A stretch of 64,000 nucleotides of DNA from JAKACA01 sp050010115 (GCA_050010115.1 JBEKLQ010000004.1:7113-71112); one strand, 5' to 3'; shown: positions 1-8,807, counted from the stretch's first letter. A program made the numbers and translations. The notes: a model not told the origin generated them from the letters alone.

Positions 1-713
1 GTGAAGCTCACCATGTCGACGTCGGGCGCCTCGACGATCGCCGAGGCGCATTCCGGCGAGGAACCGACGACGAGGTTGACGACGCCCGGCGGCGCACCGG
101 CTTCGTTGAGCGCCTCGACCATGGCGATGACGCCGAGCGGGTCCTGAGGCGCAGGCTTGACGACCACGGTGTTGCCCATGGCAAGGGCCGGGCCGATCTT
201 GCCGGCAACGTTGTTCATCGGGACGTTGTAGGAGGTGATGGCAGCGACGACGCCAACCGGCCGGCGCACCCCCATGGCCGTCGTGATCCCACCGCCCATA
301 CCGTCGGGCCCACCAGGCCAGTTCGTCGCCGGCGGCAGCGGGATCGTGACCGGCTCGAGGGCACCCTTGGCATACCGGCGCAACCGGGCGATCGCTCCCG
401 GCACCTGGGCGGTGCGGGTCATCATCGTGGTGGAACCGGTTTCTTGCTGGACGAGGGCGCAGAGCTCCTTCGAACGCGCCTCGAGCAAGTCGGCCGCCCG
501 CGACAAGACCCCCGCTCGCTGCTCGGGCGAAGTCCGCGACCACGCCTCGAACGCTTCGGCGGCTGCGGCAGCGGCGCGCCGTGCATCTCCCGCCGACGCC
601 TCCGGCGCCAGCCCCACCATCTCCTCGGTCGCGGGGTTGATGACCTCGTACGTGCCGTTCTCACCGTCGACGGCCCGCCCGCCGATCCAGCACTGGCCCT
701 TCTCGCTCACCAC
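1..713 (-). CDS. Aldehyde dehydrogenase family protein, N-terminal part (runs off the window)
   Basis: NAD(P)-dependent aldehyde dehydrogenase, expected to oxidise an aldehyde to the acid in the cytoplasm. About 237 N-terminal residues are present. The reading frame shows an early GQCWIGG strand, a typical helical region, and the cofactor-fold stretch YNVPMNNVAGKIGPALAMGN followed by VVVKPAPQDPLG. The frame leaves the window at VDMVSF, just before the expected catalytic Glu and Cys, so activity cannot be judged. The start is GTG at 713 or the adjacent GTG at 710, with a purine-rich GAAAGG stretch upstream. It is last in the TetR-headed minus operon, 36 nt after the preceding stop, and may oxidise an aldehyde made by the upstream alcohol dehydrogenase. 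Confidence 0.85.
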   Translation of the reverse strand, partial: MVSEKGQCWIGGRAVDGENGTYEVINPATEEMVGLAPEASAGDARRAAAAAAEAFEAWSRTSPEQRAGVLSRAADLLEARSKELCALVQQETGSTTMMTRTAQVPGAIARLRRYAKGALEPVTIPLPPATNWPGGPDGMGGGITTAMGVRRPVGVVAAITSYNVPMNNVAGKIGPALAMGNTVVVKPAPQDPLGVIAMVEALNEAGAPPGVVNLVVGSSPECASAIVEAPDVDMVSF

Positions 714-749
714 GGGCGTTCCCGACCTTTCCCGATCATCGACACGACG

Positions 750-1568
750 TCACCACAGCTCATCGGTATAGCGGTCCGTCCCGACGATCGTCGAGAAGAA
801 GGGCGCTGCGAACGTGACGGCCCCGAGACCAGTCGCCTCCACGCCGGCCGCGTACTCCCGCACCGCCGGCCAGGTGTCCTCGGGCGACCCGGCGACGAAG
901 CCCAGCTGCAGCAGCCGGTCGTTCGAGCCACCCTCGGCCCCGAGATCCATGGGCGCTGTGAAGTCGCCTTCCTCGACATGGAAACGCCAGTCCGCCACCG
1001 TGCCCATCCCCGGCGCGCGGAGCAGGCCGGACACGAGCGGCCCGACGCCCTCCCGCAGCGCCTCATGTGTCACGCCGGCTGCCGGTTCCGAGCAGAGCAC
1101 GACGAGGCCCTTGTACTCGTGGTCGAGCGCGAGCTCGATCGGGACCCCGTCGGGATCGCGGTAGTGGGCACCGTCGAAGTCGTAGAGCTTCGTGTGAGCG
1201 TGCGTCCGCTCGTTGAAACCCCGCCCGTGCCGGTACAGCCAGTACACCTGCTTGCGCGCCCAGGCGAAATGCTCGTCCTCGTGGCCGGCGTGGACCCAGT
1301 AGATGGCAAGGTAGCTGCCGGCATCGACCGGATCGGTGAATGGGCTCTCCGAAGGGAACCGCAGATTCTTCAGCGCTCTCGTCGCCACCCATCGCTTGCC
1401 GGCGAACAACCAAGGACCGACGAGGCAACCGCCGTAGAAATGGTCCCGCTCGTACCAGCGGTTGTACGCAACCTCGTGACCCCGATTCGGATCCACCATC
1501 GTGAACAGCATCCGGCCGATCTGCACTGGCGGGCCCGAAGGCTCCGCAGCCACCTCCACATCGCTCAT
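750..1568 (-). CDS. Uncharacterised protein, possibly an EthD-like dimeric alpha/beta barrel
   Basis: A 272-residue soluble protein with no signal peptide or membrane segment. I do not recognise a named family with certainty. The opening VDPNRGHEVAYNRWYERDHFYGGCLVGPW resembles the ligand-facing strand/helix of EthD-type and related dimeric alpha/beta-barrel proteins, and a second half (residues about 150-260) could be another such domain. The start is ATG at 1568 with a purine-rich GAGGGACG upstream. It lies 22 nt after the LLM gene in the same operon, so a role in the same catabolic pathway is an inference. A fold search would settle the family. Confidence 0.8.
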   Translation of the reverse strand: MSDVEVAAEPSGPPVQIGRMLFTMVDPNRGHEVAYNRWYERDHFYGGCLVGPWLFAGKRWVATRALKNLRFPSESPFTDPVDAGSYLAIYWVHAGHEDEHFAWARKQVYWLYRHGRGFNERTHAHTKLYDFDGAHYRDPDGVPIELALDHEYKGLVVLCSEPAAGVTHEALREGVGPLVSGLLRAPGMGTVADWRFHVEEGDFTAPMDLGAEGGSNDRLLQLGFVAGSPEDTWPAVREYAAGVEATGLGAVTFAAPFFSTIVGTDRYTDELW

Positions 1569-1590
1569 CTCGCCACGTCCCTCCCTCGAA

Positions 1591-2514
1591 TCACGCTGCT
1601 GCCACGAGCGGCATCACCTGGCGGGCGAAGGCGTCGATCTGGTCGACCAGCTCGCTCACAGCCCGCGCCCGGAAGCGGACCTGCACATGTGTGATGCCCA
1701 TCTTCGCCCGACTGACGAGGAACTCGGCCAGTTGCTCGGGCGCCGCCGCAAAGCAGTAGCGTCCCGTCTCCCATGTCGGTTCGCCGACGTAGAGCACGAA
1801 CATGTCGCCCATGGCGAACGGCTCGTCCCCCCGATCCGCGCCGGCGCGCAGCGCCAGGATCTCCGCCACCGCCGCCCCCATCCCGATGTCAGGCGGCCCT
1901 TGTGGCAGCCACCCGTCACCGAGCCTGGCCGCCCGGCGCCGCGCCGGCGGGGTCGATCCGCCTACCCAGATCGGCGGTCCGCCCACTTGCACCGGCCGGG
2001 GCCGCTGCCCGAGATCGGTCGCATCACCCGAGCCACCGCCCCATTCGTCGGCGAACAGGCGACGCAGTGCGGCGATCTGCTCGTCGGTCGCCCGCCCGCG
2101 GTCCGCAAACGGCACACCCAACGCGGCGAACTCTGCCGCGACGTGCCCGGTCCCGACGCCGAGAATCGCACGCCCACCGGACAGGACGTCGAGGGTGGAG
2201 AACGACTTCGCCGTCTGCAGCGCGTTCCGGTACGGGAGCACGCAGACCTGGGAGAGCAACCGGACGGAGTCGGTGATGCCGGCCAGCCAACCGAGCGTGG
2301 CGATCTGGTCGTACCAGACCGTGCTCATCCGATCGGCGAACGCCCGTGGGACGGCGACGTGATCGCAGACGCTCACGTTGTCAAAACCCGCCCGATCACA
2401 CGCCCGGGCCACCTGAGCGAGCTCGATCGGCCCGGCGTCGGCCTCCCAGGGCTCGGCCATCAGGCGTGACTGGGCCTGGACGGGCAGCGTCATCCCATAG
2501 GCAAGTGTCGTCAT
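1591..2514 (-). CDS. LLM class F420-dependent oxidoreductase
   Basis: Luciferase-like TIM-barrel oxidoreductase, 307 residues, probably using F420 or FMN. Typical landmarks are the N-terminal GMTLPVQAQ strand, the DNVSVCDHVAVPR segment, the LSGGRAILGVGTGH loop after the fourth strand, and the RPVQVGGPPIWVGG strand near the middle. Substrate is unknown. The gene is 12 nt downstream of a second LLM gene and 22 nt upstream of the barrel-like protein, in one TetR-headed operon. Two unlike LLM enzymes in one operon suggest consecutive steps rather than redundancy. Confidence 0.9.
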   Translation of the reverse strand: MTTLAYGMTLPVQAQSRLMAEPWEADAGPIELAQVARACDRAGFDNVSVCDHVAVPRAFADRMSTVWYDQIATLGWLAGITDSVRLLSQVCVLPYRNALQTAKSFSTLDVLSGGRAILGVGTGHVAAEFAALGVPFADRGRATDEQIAALRRLFADEWGGGSGDATDLGQRPRPVQVGGPPIWVGGSTPPARRRAARLGDGWLPQGPPDIGMGAAVAEILALRAGADRGDEPFAMGDMFVLYVGEPTWETGRYCFAAAPEQLAEFLVSRAKMGITHVQVRFRARAVSELVDQIDAFARQVMPLVAAA

Positions 2515-2526
2515 GGCCGCACAGTG

Positions 2527-3666
2527 TCAGCCGGCGGCGGCGGCCGGAGCCGCGCTCTCGCGAAAGCGCGTCGTCCGGTGCACGGGATCCTGGTCGAGCT
2601 TCGGGATCACGTGCTCGCCGATCAGGCGGAGAGTGGCGATCGTCGCCTCGTGGGATCCGGGCCCCACCCCGATCACGATCTGGTCGGCGCCGGCGCTCTC
2701 CCAGCGCTGACACTGCTGGAGCACGTCATCCGGATCGCCGGCGAGCATCGCTCCCCCGGCGGCGGCGTTCTTCACGTCCTCAGGCGACGCGTTCGGCAAC
2801 AGCGCCGGCCACTTCGGCACCCACGAGGGGTGAGGGAACGTGTCGTGGTAGCGGAACACGTTCGACTGCAGGTAGCTCATTCGGGCGTCCGAAGCACGCT
2901 GGTAGGCCTCATCGGAATCCTCGGCGCACCACGCAGCCGTCGTGACCATCACGTTGTCGTTGACGAAGCTGCCAACCGGCTCAGCGTTGGGGATCGCCGC
3001 CTTGTAGGCCTCGAGTACCGGAGCGAGTGCCGTCACCGAGCTGACCGAGAAGCCCAGCACACCGAGGCCCTTCTGGGCAGCCATGGCGTAACTGCTCGGG
3101 TTGCCGGCTGCGTACCACATCGCCGGGTGCGGCTTGCAGTAGGGCTTGGGCAGGATCTTGCGCGGCGGGAGCGACCAGAACTTGCCCTCAAAACCCTCGT
3201 AGGTGTCCTGAGTCCACATCTTCGGGAACTCGCCGATGACCTCTTCCCAGATCTCCTTCGTCCCGTTCAGGTCCTCCATCCCCGGCAGGAAGCCGAGGAT
3301 CTCATGGCTTCCTGCCCCACGCCCAGTACCGAACTCGAAGCGCCCGCCGGTCAAGTGATCCAGCATCGCCACGCGCTCTGCCACCTTCGCGGGGTGGTTG
3401 ACGGTCGGCAGCGGGTTGAAGATGCCTGAACCGAGGTGGATGCGCTCGGTTGCGTGGGCGAGGTACCCGAGCACGACGTCGTTCGCCGACAGGTGCGAGT
3501 ACTCGTCGAGGAAGTGGTGCTCGGTGGCCCAGGCGTACTTGAACCCGTACCGGTCAGCCGCCTTCACGACCTCGAGGTCCTCGAACAGCGCATGGTGCTC
3601 GGCGTCCGGGTCGGCTTCCTGCCGCCACTTCGGCACGTAGGTCTGGATGAAGACTCCGAACTCCAT
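2527..3666 (-). CDS. LLM class flavin-dependent oxidoreductase (bacterial luciferase alpha-like)
   Basis: A 379-residue luciferase-like monooxygenase of the longer type. It shows MEFGVFIQTY at the N-terminus, AWATEHHFLDEYS, a GSGIFNPLPTVNHPAKVAE segment and LTGGRFEFGTGRGAGSHE, all typical of the flavin-binding alpha subunit type. An Ala-rich tail ends the protein. The family carries out FMN- or F420-dependent oxidation, often oxygen insertion next to a carbonyl. The start is ATG at 3666, 3 nt after the TetR stop, so the two are probably translated from one message. Confidence 0.9.
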   Translation of the reverse strand: MEFGVFIQTYVPKWRQEADPDAEHHALFEDLEVVKAADRYGFKYAWATEHHFLDEYSHLSANDVVLGYLAHATERIHLGSGIFNPLPTVNHPAKVAERVAMLDHLTGGRFEFGTGRGAGSHEILGFLPGMEDLNGTKEIWEEVIGEFPKMWTQDTYEGFEGKFWSLPPRKILPKPYCKPHPAMWYAAGNPSSYAMAAQKGLGVLGFSVSSVTALAPVLEAYKAAIPNAEPVGSFVNDNVMVTTAAWCAEDSDEAYQRASDARMSYLQSNVFRYHDTFPHPSWVPKWPALLPNASPEDVKNAAAGGAMLAGDPDDVLQQCQRWESAGADQIVIGVGPGSHEATIATLRLIGEHVIPKLDQDPVHRTTRFRESAAPAAAAG

Positions 3667-3669
3667 GGC

Positions 3670-4389
3670 TCAACGCCCTTTCTTGGTTGTCGTGGATCGT
3701 GCACGTACGAGGTGGCCGCCGGCACTCCGGTCGGTCGAAGCGTCGGGGGTGCCGTCGGGATCGCGACAGCGCAAGCCCGCCGTGAGGATCCCGACGAGCT
3801 GATCAGCGAGGCGGGCGGGCTCGTCACCGCTCACCGTGAGGCGGTACAGCAACGACCCGGCGATGACATCGAACAGGACGCCGGGGTCTACGGGGCGTTG
3901 GATCTCCCCCCGGGCCACGGCTCGTCTGACCAACTCCGAGAACGCCTCGATCGACGGGCGGTAGATCCGGTCCGCGAGCGCCACCCGTACATCTGGGTAG
4001 TTGCGCGCGTCATCGAGCAGGCCTTGGAACGCTGCCCGCATCGGCGCCGAGCGGAAGAGGGTCACCGTGTTGTCGACACACCCGCGGATGTCGCCCTCGA
4101 GCGAACCGGTATTGGGGACGCGCAGTACCTCGGGGTCGGGCGAGACGGCGTCGAAGACGAGCTCCGCCTTGGACTTCCATCGCAGCCGGAGCGTCGTCCT
4201 GCTCACTCCCGCCCGGCGGGCGACGGCGTCGACGGCGAGCTTGCGGTAGCCGAGGGTGACGAGGAGCTCGCGGGTCGCCTGCAGGATCACCTCGTCCACC
4301 TTCGGGTCCCGAGGCCGTCCCGCCGCCGCCCGGTGCTCGTCGGGGTCGAGTCGGACGGCGGGTCGAGCGGTCACGTTTCCGGGTGCCAT
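3670..4389 (-). CDS. TetR/AcrR family transcriptional regulator
   Basis: A 239-residue TetR repressor. The N-terminal helix-turn-helix runs at about residues 30-75 (LVTLGYRKLAVDAVARRAGV, then SRTTLRLRWKSKAELVFDAV) and is followed by an all-helical ligand domain with an SGDEPARLADQL helix near the end. The ATG overlaps a perfect 25-nt palindrome at 4388-4412, strongly suggesting autorepression. It heads an operon with two LLM enzymes, a barrel-like protein and aldehyde dehydrogenase, so its ligand is likely a pathway substrate or CoA/aldehyde intermediate. Confidence 0.92.
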   Translation of the reverse strand: MAPGNVTARPAVRLDPDEHRAAAGRPRDPKVDEVILQATRELLVTLGYRKLAVDAVARRAGVSRTTLRLRWKSKAELVFDAVSPDPEVLRVPNTGSLEGDIRGCVDNTVTLFRSAPMRAAFQGLLDDARNYPDVRVALADRIYRPSIEAFSELVRRAVARGEIQRPVDPGVLFDVIAGSLLYRLTVSGDEPARLADQLVGILTAGLRCRDPDGTPDASTDRSAGGHLVRARSTTTKKGR

Positions 4390-4412
4390 TACTGGTCAGT
4401 CTGACCAGTAAT
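4388..4412 (-). promoter_or_regulatory. TetR operator: perfect 12+1+12 palindrome over the tetR start
   Basis: The arms ATTACTGGTCAG and CTGACCAGTAAT are exact reverse complements around a single base. The palindrome reaches the second base of the tetR ATG (4387-4389). A TTGACA box lies on the minus strand at 4421-4426, and 17 nt later CAGACT inside the palindrome could serve as a weak -10, which would give an almost leaderless transcript. Binding there would block RNA polymerase directly. The site and spacing are seen; repression by the adjacent TetR is inferred. Confidence 0.82.
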
Positions 4413-4469
4413 AGGTAGGCTGTCAAGCGTCGAGTCGAGTCCACCCATCGGCTCACGCAGGCCGAGGGT

Positions 4470-5540
4470 TCAGGCGATCTCGAGGACTCCTCGGTTCAGT
4501 TGCCCGGCCGCCAGGTCGGAGATCGCCTCCTGGATATTCGCGAGCGGGTAGGTCCTGCTCACCATCTCGTCGAGCTTGAACCTGCCGTCAAGGTACATCT
4601 GCACGATGAGCGGGATGTCGTGGTGCGGCCGAGCGGCGCCATAGCGGCAGCCGAGGATCGACTTGTTGTTGTAGAGCGAATTCACGACGAAACTCGCCTC
4701 CGTCCCGAGCTTCGGCACTCCCACCAGCGTGCAGGTGCCCCCCCAATCGAGCAGGTCGACGGCGTTGCGGATGAGCGCCGGGTGGCCGACGCACTCGAAC
4801 GCGTGGTCGACGCCGCCCTTCAACCCGAGGTCCCGCACTGCTTTCACCGTGTCGTCGGTGACCGACGCGTCCACGAAGTCCATGGCGCCGAACTCGAGAG
4901 CCGCCGCCTCCTTTGCCGGGTTGGCGTCGACGGCCACGATGCGCGATGCCCCGGCGATCCCTGCCGCCTGGATCACCGAGAGCCCGATGCCACCCGCACC
5001 GATGACCACGACTGTCTGACCCGGCTGGACCTTGGCCCGGTTGAAGACCGCGCCCGCGCCCGTCACGACCGCGCAGCCGATGAGGCAGGCCGACTCGAAC
5101 GGCACGGCCTTGTCGATGACGATCGCCTGGGACTCACGGACCAGGGTCTCGGTGGCGAACACGCCGGCGTTGGCGAACTGGTAGGCCTCGGCGCCACCGA
5201 CTGTGAACGGCTTGCCGAGCCGGCCCATCGTGTCGCGGCAGTGCGTCGGCTGGCCACGGTCGCAGGCGTCGCACTGCCCGCAGTTGCCGAGCGTCGTCAA
5301 CACGACGTGGTCTCCGACCTTCACCTTGGTGGTGGCGCTGCCGACCTCTTCGACCACGCCGGCTCCCTCGTGCCCGAGCACGACAGGCGTCGGGAACGGG
5401 ATCGTCCCGTCGACGACGGCGACATCGGAGTGGCACAGCCCCGCACGTTGCAGCCGCACACGCACCTCGTGCCCTTCGATGGGACGCAACTCGACGTCAT
5501 CGCGGACCTCGAGCTCACCGGTCCACACGACTGCTTGCAT
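4470..5540 (-). CDS. Zinc-dependent alcohol dehydrogenase
   Basis: Medium-chain dehydrogenase of 356 residues oxidising an alcohol with NAD (or a mycothiol/NDMA-type system). Visible are GLCHSD (catalytic zinc Cys), [12 protein letters not shown], the structural-zinc set [15 protein letters not shown], and the dinucleotide loop [22 protein letters not shown] followed by an acidic VDAN. The start is ATG at 5540, where AAGGAGG sits 7-8 nt upstream; a longer in-frame extension to 5702 has low-complexity Arg/Gly sequence and is rejected. The gene lies between the cyclase-like gene and the tetR operon on the same strand, separated from tetR by 80 nt that hold the operator. Confidence 0.93.
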   Translation of the reverse strand: MQAVVWTGELEVRDDVELRPIEGHEVRVRLQRAGLCHSDVAVVDGTIPFPTPVVLGHEGAGVVEEVGSATTKVKVGDHVVLTTLGNCGQCDACDRGQPTHCRDTMGRLGKPFTVGGAEAYQFANAGVFATETLVRESQAIVIDKAVPFESACLIGCAVVTGAGAVFNRAKVQPGQTVVVIGAGGIGLSVIQAAGIAGASRIVAVDANPAKEAAALEFGAMDFVDASVTDDTVKAVRDLGLKGGVDHAFECVGHPALIRNAVDLLDWGGTCTLVGVPKLGTEASFVVNSLYNNKSILGCRYGAARPHHDIPLIVQMYLDGRFKLDEMVSRTYPLANIQEAISDLAAGQLNRGVLEIA

Positions 5541-5617
5541 TGCGGTTTCCTCCTTGGCTCGAACGAGCCTTCGGGTGTGCCCGGATCTGTGGCACGGCCG
5601 GGCAGGGGCGGGGTTGC

Positions 5618-6571
5618 TCAGCCGATGGCCACCGGGTTCACGGGGCTGCCGGTCGCTCCGACCACCGGCAACGCCCCCACCACGAGCAGCGGCCGGTAGC
5701 ACTCGTCCGCAGCCAGATCGGCCAACCAGACGTGCTCGAGCAGACCGACGCCGAGATGCACGAGCAGCTCGACGTGAACGGGCAGATGGCTGCCTCCATC
5801 GAACGGGAGCACCTCCACGGCCGAGTTGTCGGCTCCGACGACAGCGACGTCGTGAGCCCCGAGCCAGGCGGCGGCATCAGTCCCGATACCGGCCTGCGGA
5901 TAGGTCGGCGCCGACGGGTCACGGCGGAAGGCTTCCAGCCAACCCGTCCGGATCAACACGGCGTCGCCGGGCTCCACCTCGACCCCTTGGCGCTCACAGC
6001 AAGCCTCGAGCTCGGCGGCCGTGATCGTGTGGCCGGCCGCGAGCAGCGATGGAGTCGTATCCCCTCCAGCCTGTGTTGTCGTCGCGTCGGGGCCGGCGGC
6101 GGCCTGCTCGCCCACCAGGGCGGCGACGTCAAGCAGTACCGCCCTCGTGGCGAACGTTCCGCTGCGCTCGATCGAGCACTTCGTCGCCCCCCGGCGCGTG
6201 GAGAACGTGTCCACCGGATGGCCGTTGTAGAACGAGTCACCCTCGAACACATGCGACAGGGCGTCGAGGTGCGTCCCGGCGTGGCTGGAGAACGTGAGCA
6301 TGTCCTCATTGGACCCGATCCGCGGCGGGCCATCCGGTCCGGCTTCGGCCGTGTCGGCCGGCGCCGTCCTCGTCAGGCGATCGGGTGGCGGGCGGTCGAT
6401 CACCGGGGGCGTCCGTGTTCGGGACATCGGCAGGGCGAGCGAGTACACCTTGCCCGTCCGCACGGCGTGCGCCGCTGCGACGACCGAGCCGGGTGTGACG
6501 AGGTTCAGCGCGCCGCGCTCGTCCTCGCTCCCCCAGCGACCCCAGTTCCCGACTCCCCCCTCCAGCTGCAT
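5618..6571 (-). CDS. Cyclase family protein (kynurenine formamidase-like hydrolase)
   Basis: A 317-residue member of the metal-dependent cyclase/formamidase superfamily, whose members hydrolyse amide or lactone bonds. The diagnostic metal motif [13 protein letters not shown] is present at about residues 105-117, followed by a [10 protein letters not shown] strand and the late [21 protein letters not shown] region containing another likely metal/catalytic His-Glu set. The start ATG at 6571 is 7 nt after a TATTCT -10-like box, so the message is probably leaderless. A much longer in-frame extension to 7216 only shadows the divergent SDR gene and is rejected. Confidence 0.9.
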   Translation of the reverse strand: MQLEGGVGNWGRWGSEDERGALNLVTPGSVVAAAHAVRTGKVYSLALPMSRTRTPPVIDRPPPDRLTRTAPADTAEAGPDGPPRIGSNEDMLTFSSHAGTHLDALSHVFEGDSFYNGHPVDTFSTRRGATKCSIERSGTFATRAVLLDVAALVGEQAAAGPDATTTQAGGDTTPSLLAAGHTITAAELEACCERQGVEVEPGDAVLIRTGWLEAFRRDPSAPTYPQAGIGTDAAAWLGAHDVAVVGADNSAVEVLPFDGGSHLPVHVELLVHLGVGLLEHVWLADLAADECYRPLLVVGALPVVGATGSPVNPVAIG

Positions 6572-6578
6572 GTGCCGA

Positions 6579-6613
6579 AGAATAGAACGTGTTCTCGTGC
6601 CGACAAGTACGAT
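6579..6613. promoter_or_regulatory. Divergent promoters around a KstR-like palindrome
   Basis: Between the start codons at 6571 (minus) and 6623 (plus) are TATTCT on the minus strand (6579-6584, 7 nt before the ATG) and TACGAT on the plus strand (6608-6613, 9 nt before the ATG). The palindrome AGAAC-GT-GTTCT at 6584-6595 lies between them. With its flanks, TAGAACGTGTTCTC matches seven of the eight fixed positions of the mycobacterial KstR consensus TNNAACNNGTTNNA. The site overlaps the minus -10 and the plus -35 position. Control by a KstR-like repressor is an inference. Confidence 0.62.
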
Positions 6614-6622
6614 CGCCCGCCT

Positions 6623-7351
6623 ATGGGGGTCGCCGTCGTGACGGGAGCCGGTGCCGGCATCGGCCGGGCGACCGCACGCCGCCTGGCCGCTGACGGCCAT
6701 CGGGTGGTCGTCGTGGACCGGGATGCCGAGGCCGCACGGGCCTCCGCCGGCGAGATCGGCGGCGAGGCCCGCACGTGTGACGTGAGCGACCGGGCCGCCG
6801 TGCAGGAGCTCGCGGCTGACATCACGTCGAGCATCGGGGCGGCGGATGTGCTCGTGAACAACGCCGGTATCTGGCGATACACGCTGCTGGCCGACACCTC
6901 GGAGGCCGATGCCGAGGCCGTCGTGCACGTGAACCTGCTCGGCACGCTGTGGTGCAGCCAGGCCTTCGCGCCGGCGATGGTCGAGCGGCAGAGCGGATGC
7001 ATCGTCAACCTGTCGTCGGGGGCGGCGTGGACGAGGTCGCCGGGTTATGGGGTGTACCCGTCCTCGAAGGCGGGGGTCGAGGCACTGACCGGGCAGCTCG
7101 CCCAGGAGCTCGGCCCTTCCGGCATCCGGGTGAACGCCGTCGCTCCCGGGTTGATCGCGACGGAAAGCAACGCGGACCGCTTCGGGGGCGAGCGCGGCGA
7201 GCGCCACGCCCGACATGTCCCGCTCCGTAGGATCGGCGTACCGGACGAGGTGGCCGACGTGATCGCCTGGCTGTGCTCTCCCGGTGCCCGCTACGTGACG
7301 GGCCAGGTGATCCGCGTCGATGGCGGCACGACCGCGGGGCTGGGAGGGTGA
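6623..7351 (+). CDS. SDR family NAD(P)-dependent oxidoreductase
   Basis: Classical short-chain dehydrogenase/reductase of 242 residues. It has the cofactor loop TGAGAGIG near the N-terminus, an acidic DRD after the second strand favouring NAD, NNAG at about residue 85, the catalytic Ser in NLSSGAAW, and the Tyr-Lys pair in YPSSKAG. The C-terminus [13 protein letters not shown] is typical. The start ATG at 6623 follows TACGAT by 9 nt; a longer upstream frame is a shadow of the cyclase gene. The stop overlaps the start region of the next gene. Confidence 0.93.
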   Translation: MGVAVVTGAGAGIGRATARRLAADGHRVVVVDRDAEAARASAGEIGGEARTCDVSDRAAVQELAADITSSIGAADVLVNNAGIWRYTLLADTSEADAEAVVHVNLLGTLWCSQAFAPAMVERQSGCIVNLSSGAAWTRSPGYGVYPSSKAGVEALTGQLAQELGPSGIRVNAVAPGLIATESNADRFGGERGERHARHVPLRRIGVPDEVADVIAWLCSPGARYVTGQVIRVDGGTTAGLGG

Positions 7352-7353
7352 CG

Positions 7354-8304
7354 GTGGGACTGTCCGGCGAGAAGATCCTCGTCACCGGCGCGCCCGGCCA
7401 GATCGGGCTGCCGATGGTCGGCTACCTGGCGGCCGACAACGAGGTGTGGGGAGCAGCTCGGTTCCGGGCCGGAGGCAGTGAGAAGCGAGTCGCCGCCGCC
7501 GGCGCTCGCCCCGTCAAGGTCGACCTCGCATCGGGTGAGTACGGCGAACTTCCCGCGGACTTCACCTACATCGTCCACCTGGCGGCCTACATCGGGCCCA
7601 GCTCGAACTTCGACCGGGCGATCCGCAACAACTCGGAGGCGGTCGGGCTCCTGCTCGAGCACTGCCGGAGCGCCAAGGCGGCCCTCGTGATGTCGACCCA
7701 GTCCGTCTATCGCCCCAACCCGGATCCCGAGCACGCCTACAGCGAGGGCGACCCCCTCGGAGAAACCAACTCCGCCTTCGCCCCCACCTACTCCATGTCC
7801 AAGATCGGCGAGGAAGCGGTCGCACGGACCTGCGCCCGCTTGTTCGACCTTCCGGTCACGATCGCCAGGATGAACGCCTCCTACGGTGCCAACGGCGGCT
7901 TGCCCACCTACCAAACTGATTCGGTCGTGCGCGCGGAGACGGTGGTGACGCGCTCCGACCCGAGCTGGTACAGCCCGATCCACCAGGACGACATCAACGA
8001 GCAGGTGGCCGCGCTTCTCGACGCTGCCACCGTGCCGGCGACGATCGTCAACTGGGCCGGCGACGAGATCGTGAGCGTCCAGCAGTGGTGCGCCCTGGCG
8101 GCCGAGATGTGCGCCGCGGCAGCTCACGTCGAGGTGGCCGGCGGCGTCGACACCCCCCCGGGCGCGATCGCCGACGTGAGGCGGCGGTTTGCGCTCACCG
8201 GCCCGTGCCGGGTCGGGTGGCGGGAGGGGATCCGCCGGACGATCGAGGCGCGGCATCCCGCCGTCGTGGCGGCCGTTGCCCTGGCCGGCGAACCGCAGGC
8301 GTGA
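7354..8304 (+). CDS. NAD-dependent epimerase/dehydratase family protein
   Basis: Extended SDR of about 316 residues. Landmarks are VTGAPGQIG (dinucleotide loop), VHLAAYIGPSS, the catalytic Ser region MSTQSVYRP and YSMSKIGEE with the Tyr-x3-Lys pair. A substrate-specificity region follows (SYGANGGLP). The start is taken as GTG at 7354, where GGGAGG lies 6 nt upstream; GTG at 7348, overlapping the SDR stop as GTGA, is an alternative. The substrate could be a sugar nucleotide or a small carbonyl compound; context (SDR, SnoaL) favours catabolism of a small molecule. Confidence 0.87.
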   Translation: MGLSGEKILVTGAPGQIGLPMVGYLAADNEVWGAARFRAGGSEKRVAAAGARPVKVDLASGEYGELPADFTYIVHLAAYIGPSSNFDRAIRNNSEAVGLLLEHCRSAKAALVMSTQSVYRPNPDPEHAYSEGDPLGETNSAFAPTYSMSKIGEEAVARTCARLFDLPVTIARMNASYGANGGLPTYQTDSVVRAETVVTRSDPSWYSPIHQDDINEQVAALLDAATVPATIVNWAGDEIVSVQQWCALAAEMCAAAAHVEVAGGVDTPPGAIADVRRRFALTGPCRVGWREGIRRTIEARHPAVVAAVALAGEPQA

Positions 8305-8747
8305 TGGACCTCCCGGAGATCTCCGACCGTCTCGAGATCCAGGACCTGATCGCCCGGTACTGCCACGCCATCGACCGGCAGGAGCTCGACGAGCTGGACT
8401 CGATCTTCACCGAGGACGCCGTCATCGACTACACGGCCTTCGGGGCGCCGCGGGGCGGTGTGGAGGAGACGAAGCGGTTTCTTTCGGAGGCGCTGGCGCT
8501 GCACAGCGCGTACTACCACCTGGCGGCCACGAGCCGGATCGTCCTCCACGGCGACTCGGCCGAGTGCCACACCATCTGCCACAACCCCATGGTCCTGAAG
8601 GGCCAGGGCGGGCGGCCGGACACGTTCTACCTGTGCGGGCTCTGGTACCACGATCGCCTGGTGCGCACGCCGGCCGGCTGGCGGATCGCCGAGCGGGTCG
8701 AGGAGAAGTGCTACCTGGCGACCGTTCCCGAGGCCCGCTTGTCTTGA
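8304..8747 (+). CDS. Nuclear transport factor 2 / SnoaL-like family protein
   Basis: A 147-residue single-domain cone-shaped alpha+beta barrel protein. The helix LEIQDLIARYCHAIDRQELDELDSIFTEDAVIDY is the family hallmark, followed by HLAATSRIVLHGDSAECHTICHNPMV and a C-terminal LWYHDRLVRTPAGWRIAERV strand pair. Members include polyketide cyclases, dehydratases and steroid isomerases. The ATG at 8304 overlaps the preceding stop (TGATG), so the gene is translationally coupled to the epimerase. A dehydratase or isomerase role in this three-gene unit is an inference. Confidence 0.9.
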   Translation: MDLPEISDRLEIQDLIARYCHAIDRQELDELDSIFTEDAVIDYTAFGAPRGGVEETKRFLSEALALHSAYYHLAATSRIVLHGDSAECHTICHNPMVLKGQGGRPDTFYLCGLWYHDRLVRTPAGWRIAERVEEKCYLATVPEARLS

Positions 8748-8801
8748 GCGCCGTCGGGCGGCGCGCCCAGGGCGCGCTGGCAGCCGCCGATGTGAGCTGG
8801 G

Positions 8802-8807
8802 TACGAT
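8802..8807 (+). promoter_or_regulatory. Leaderless -10 box of the hemolysin III gene
   Basis: TACGAT fits the actinobacterial TANNNT pattern and ends 6 nt before the ATG at 8814, which places the transcription start at or beside the A of the start codon. No Shine-Dalgarno sequence is present. No clear -35 is visible. Confidence 0.55.

Noticed and set aside
444..1694. Long plus-strand open frame of 416 codons
   Set aside because: It is a high-GC shadow of the minus-strand barrel-like gene and its neighbours, rich in Arg and Pro and without family sequence. The same holds for plus frames over 2524-3429 and 4500-5699.
5540..6622. Upstream half of a 603-codon plus frame that ends in the SDR gene
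   Set aside because: Only the part from 6623 is SDR sequence. The rest lies antisense to the cyclase-family gene, and a leaderless promoter fits at 6608-6613.
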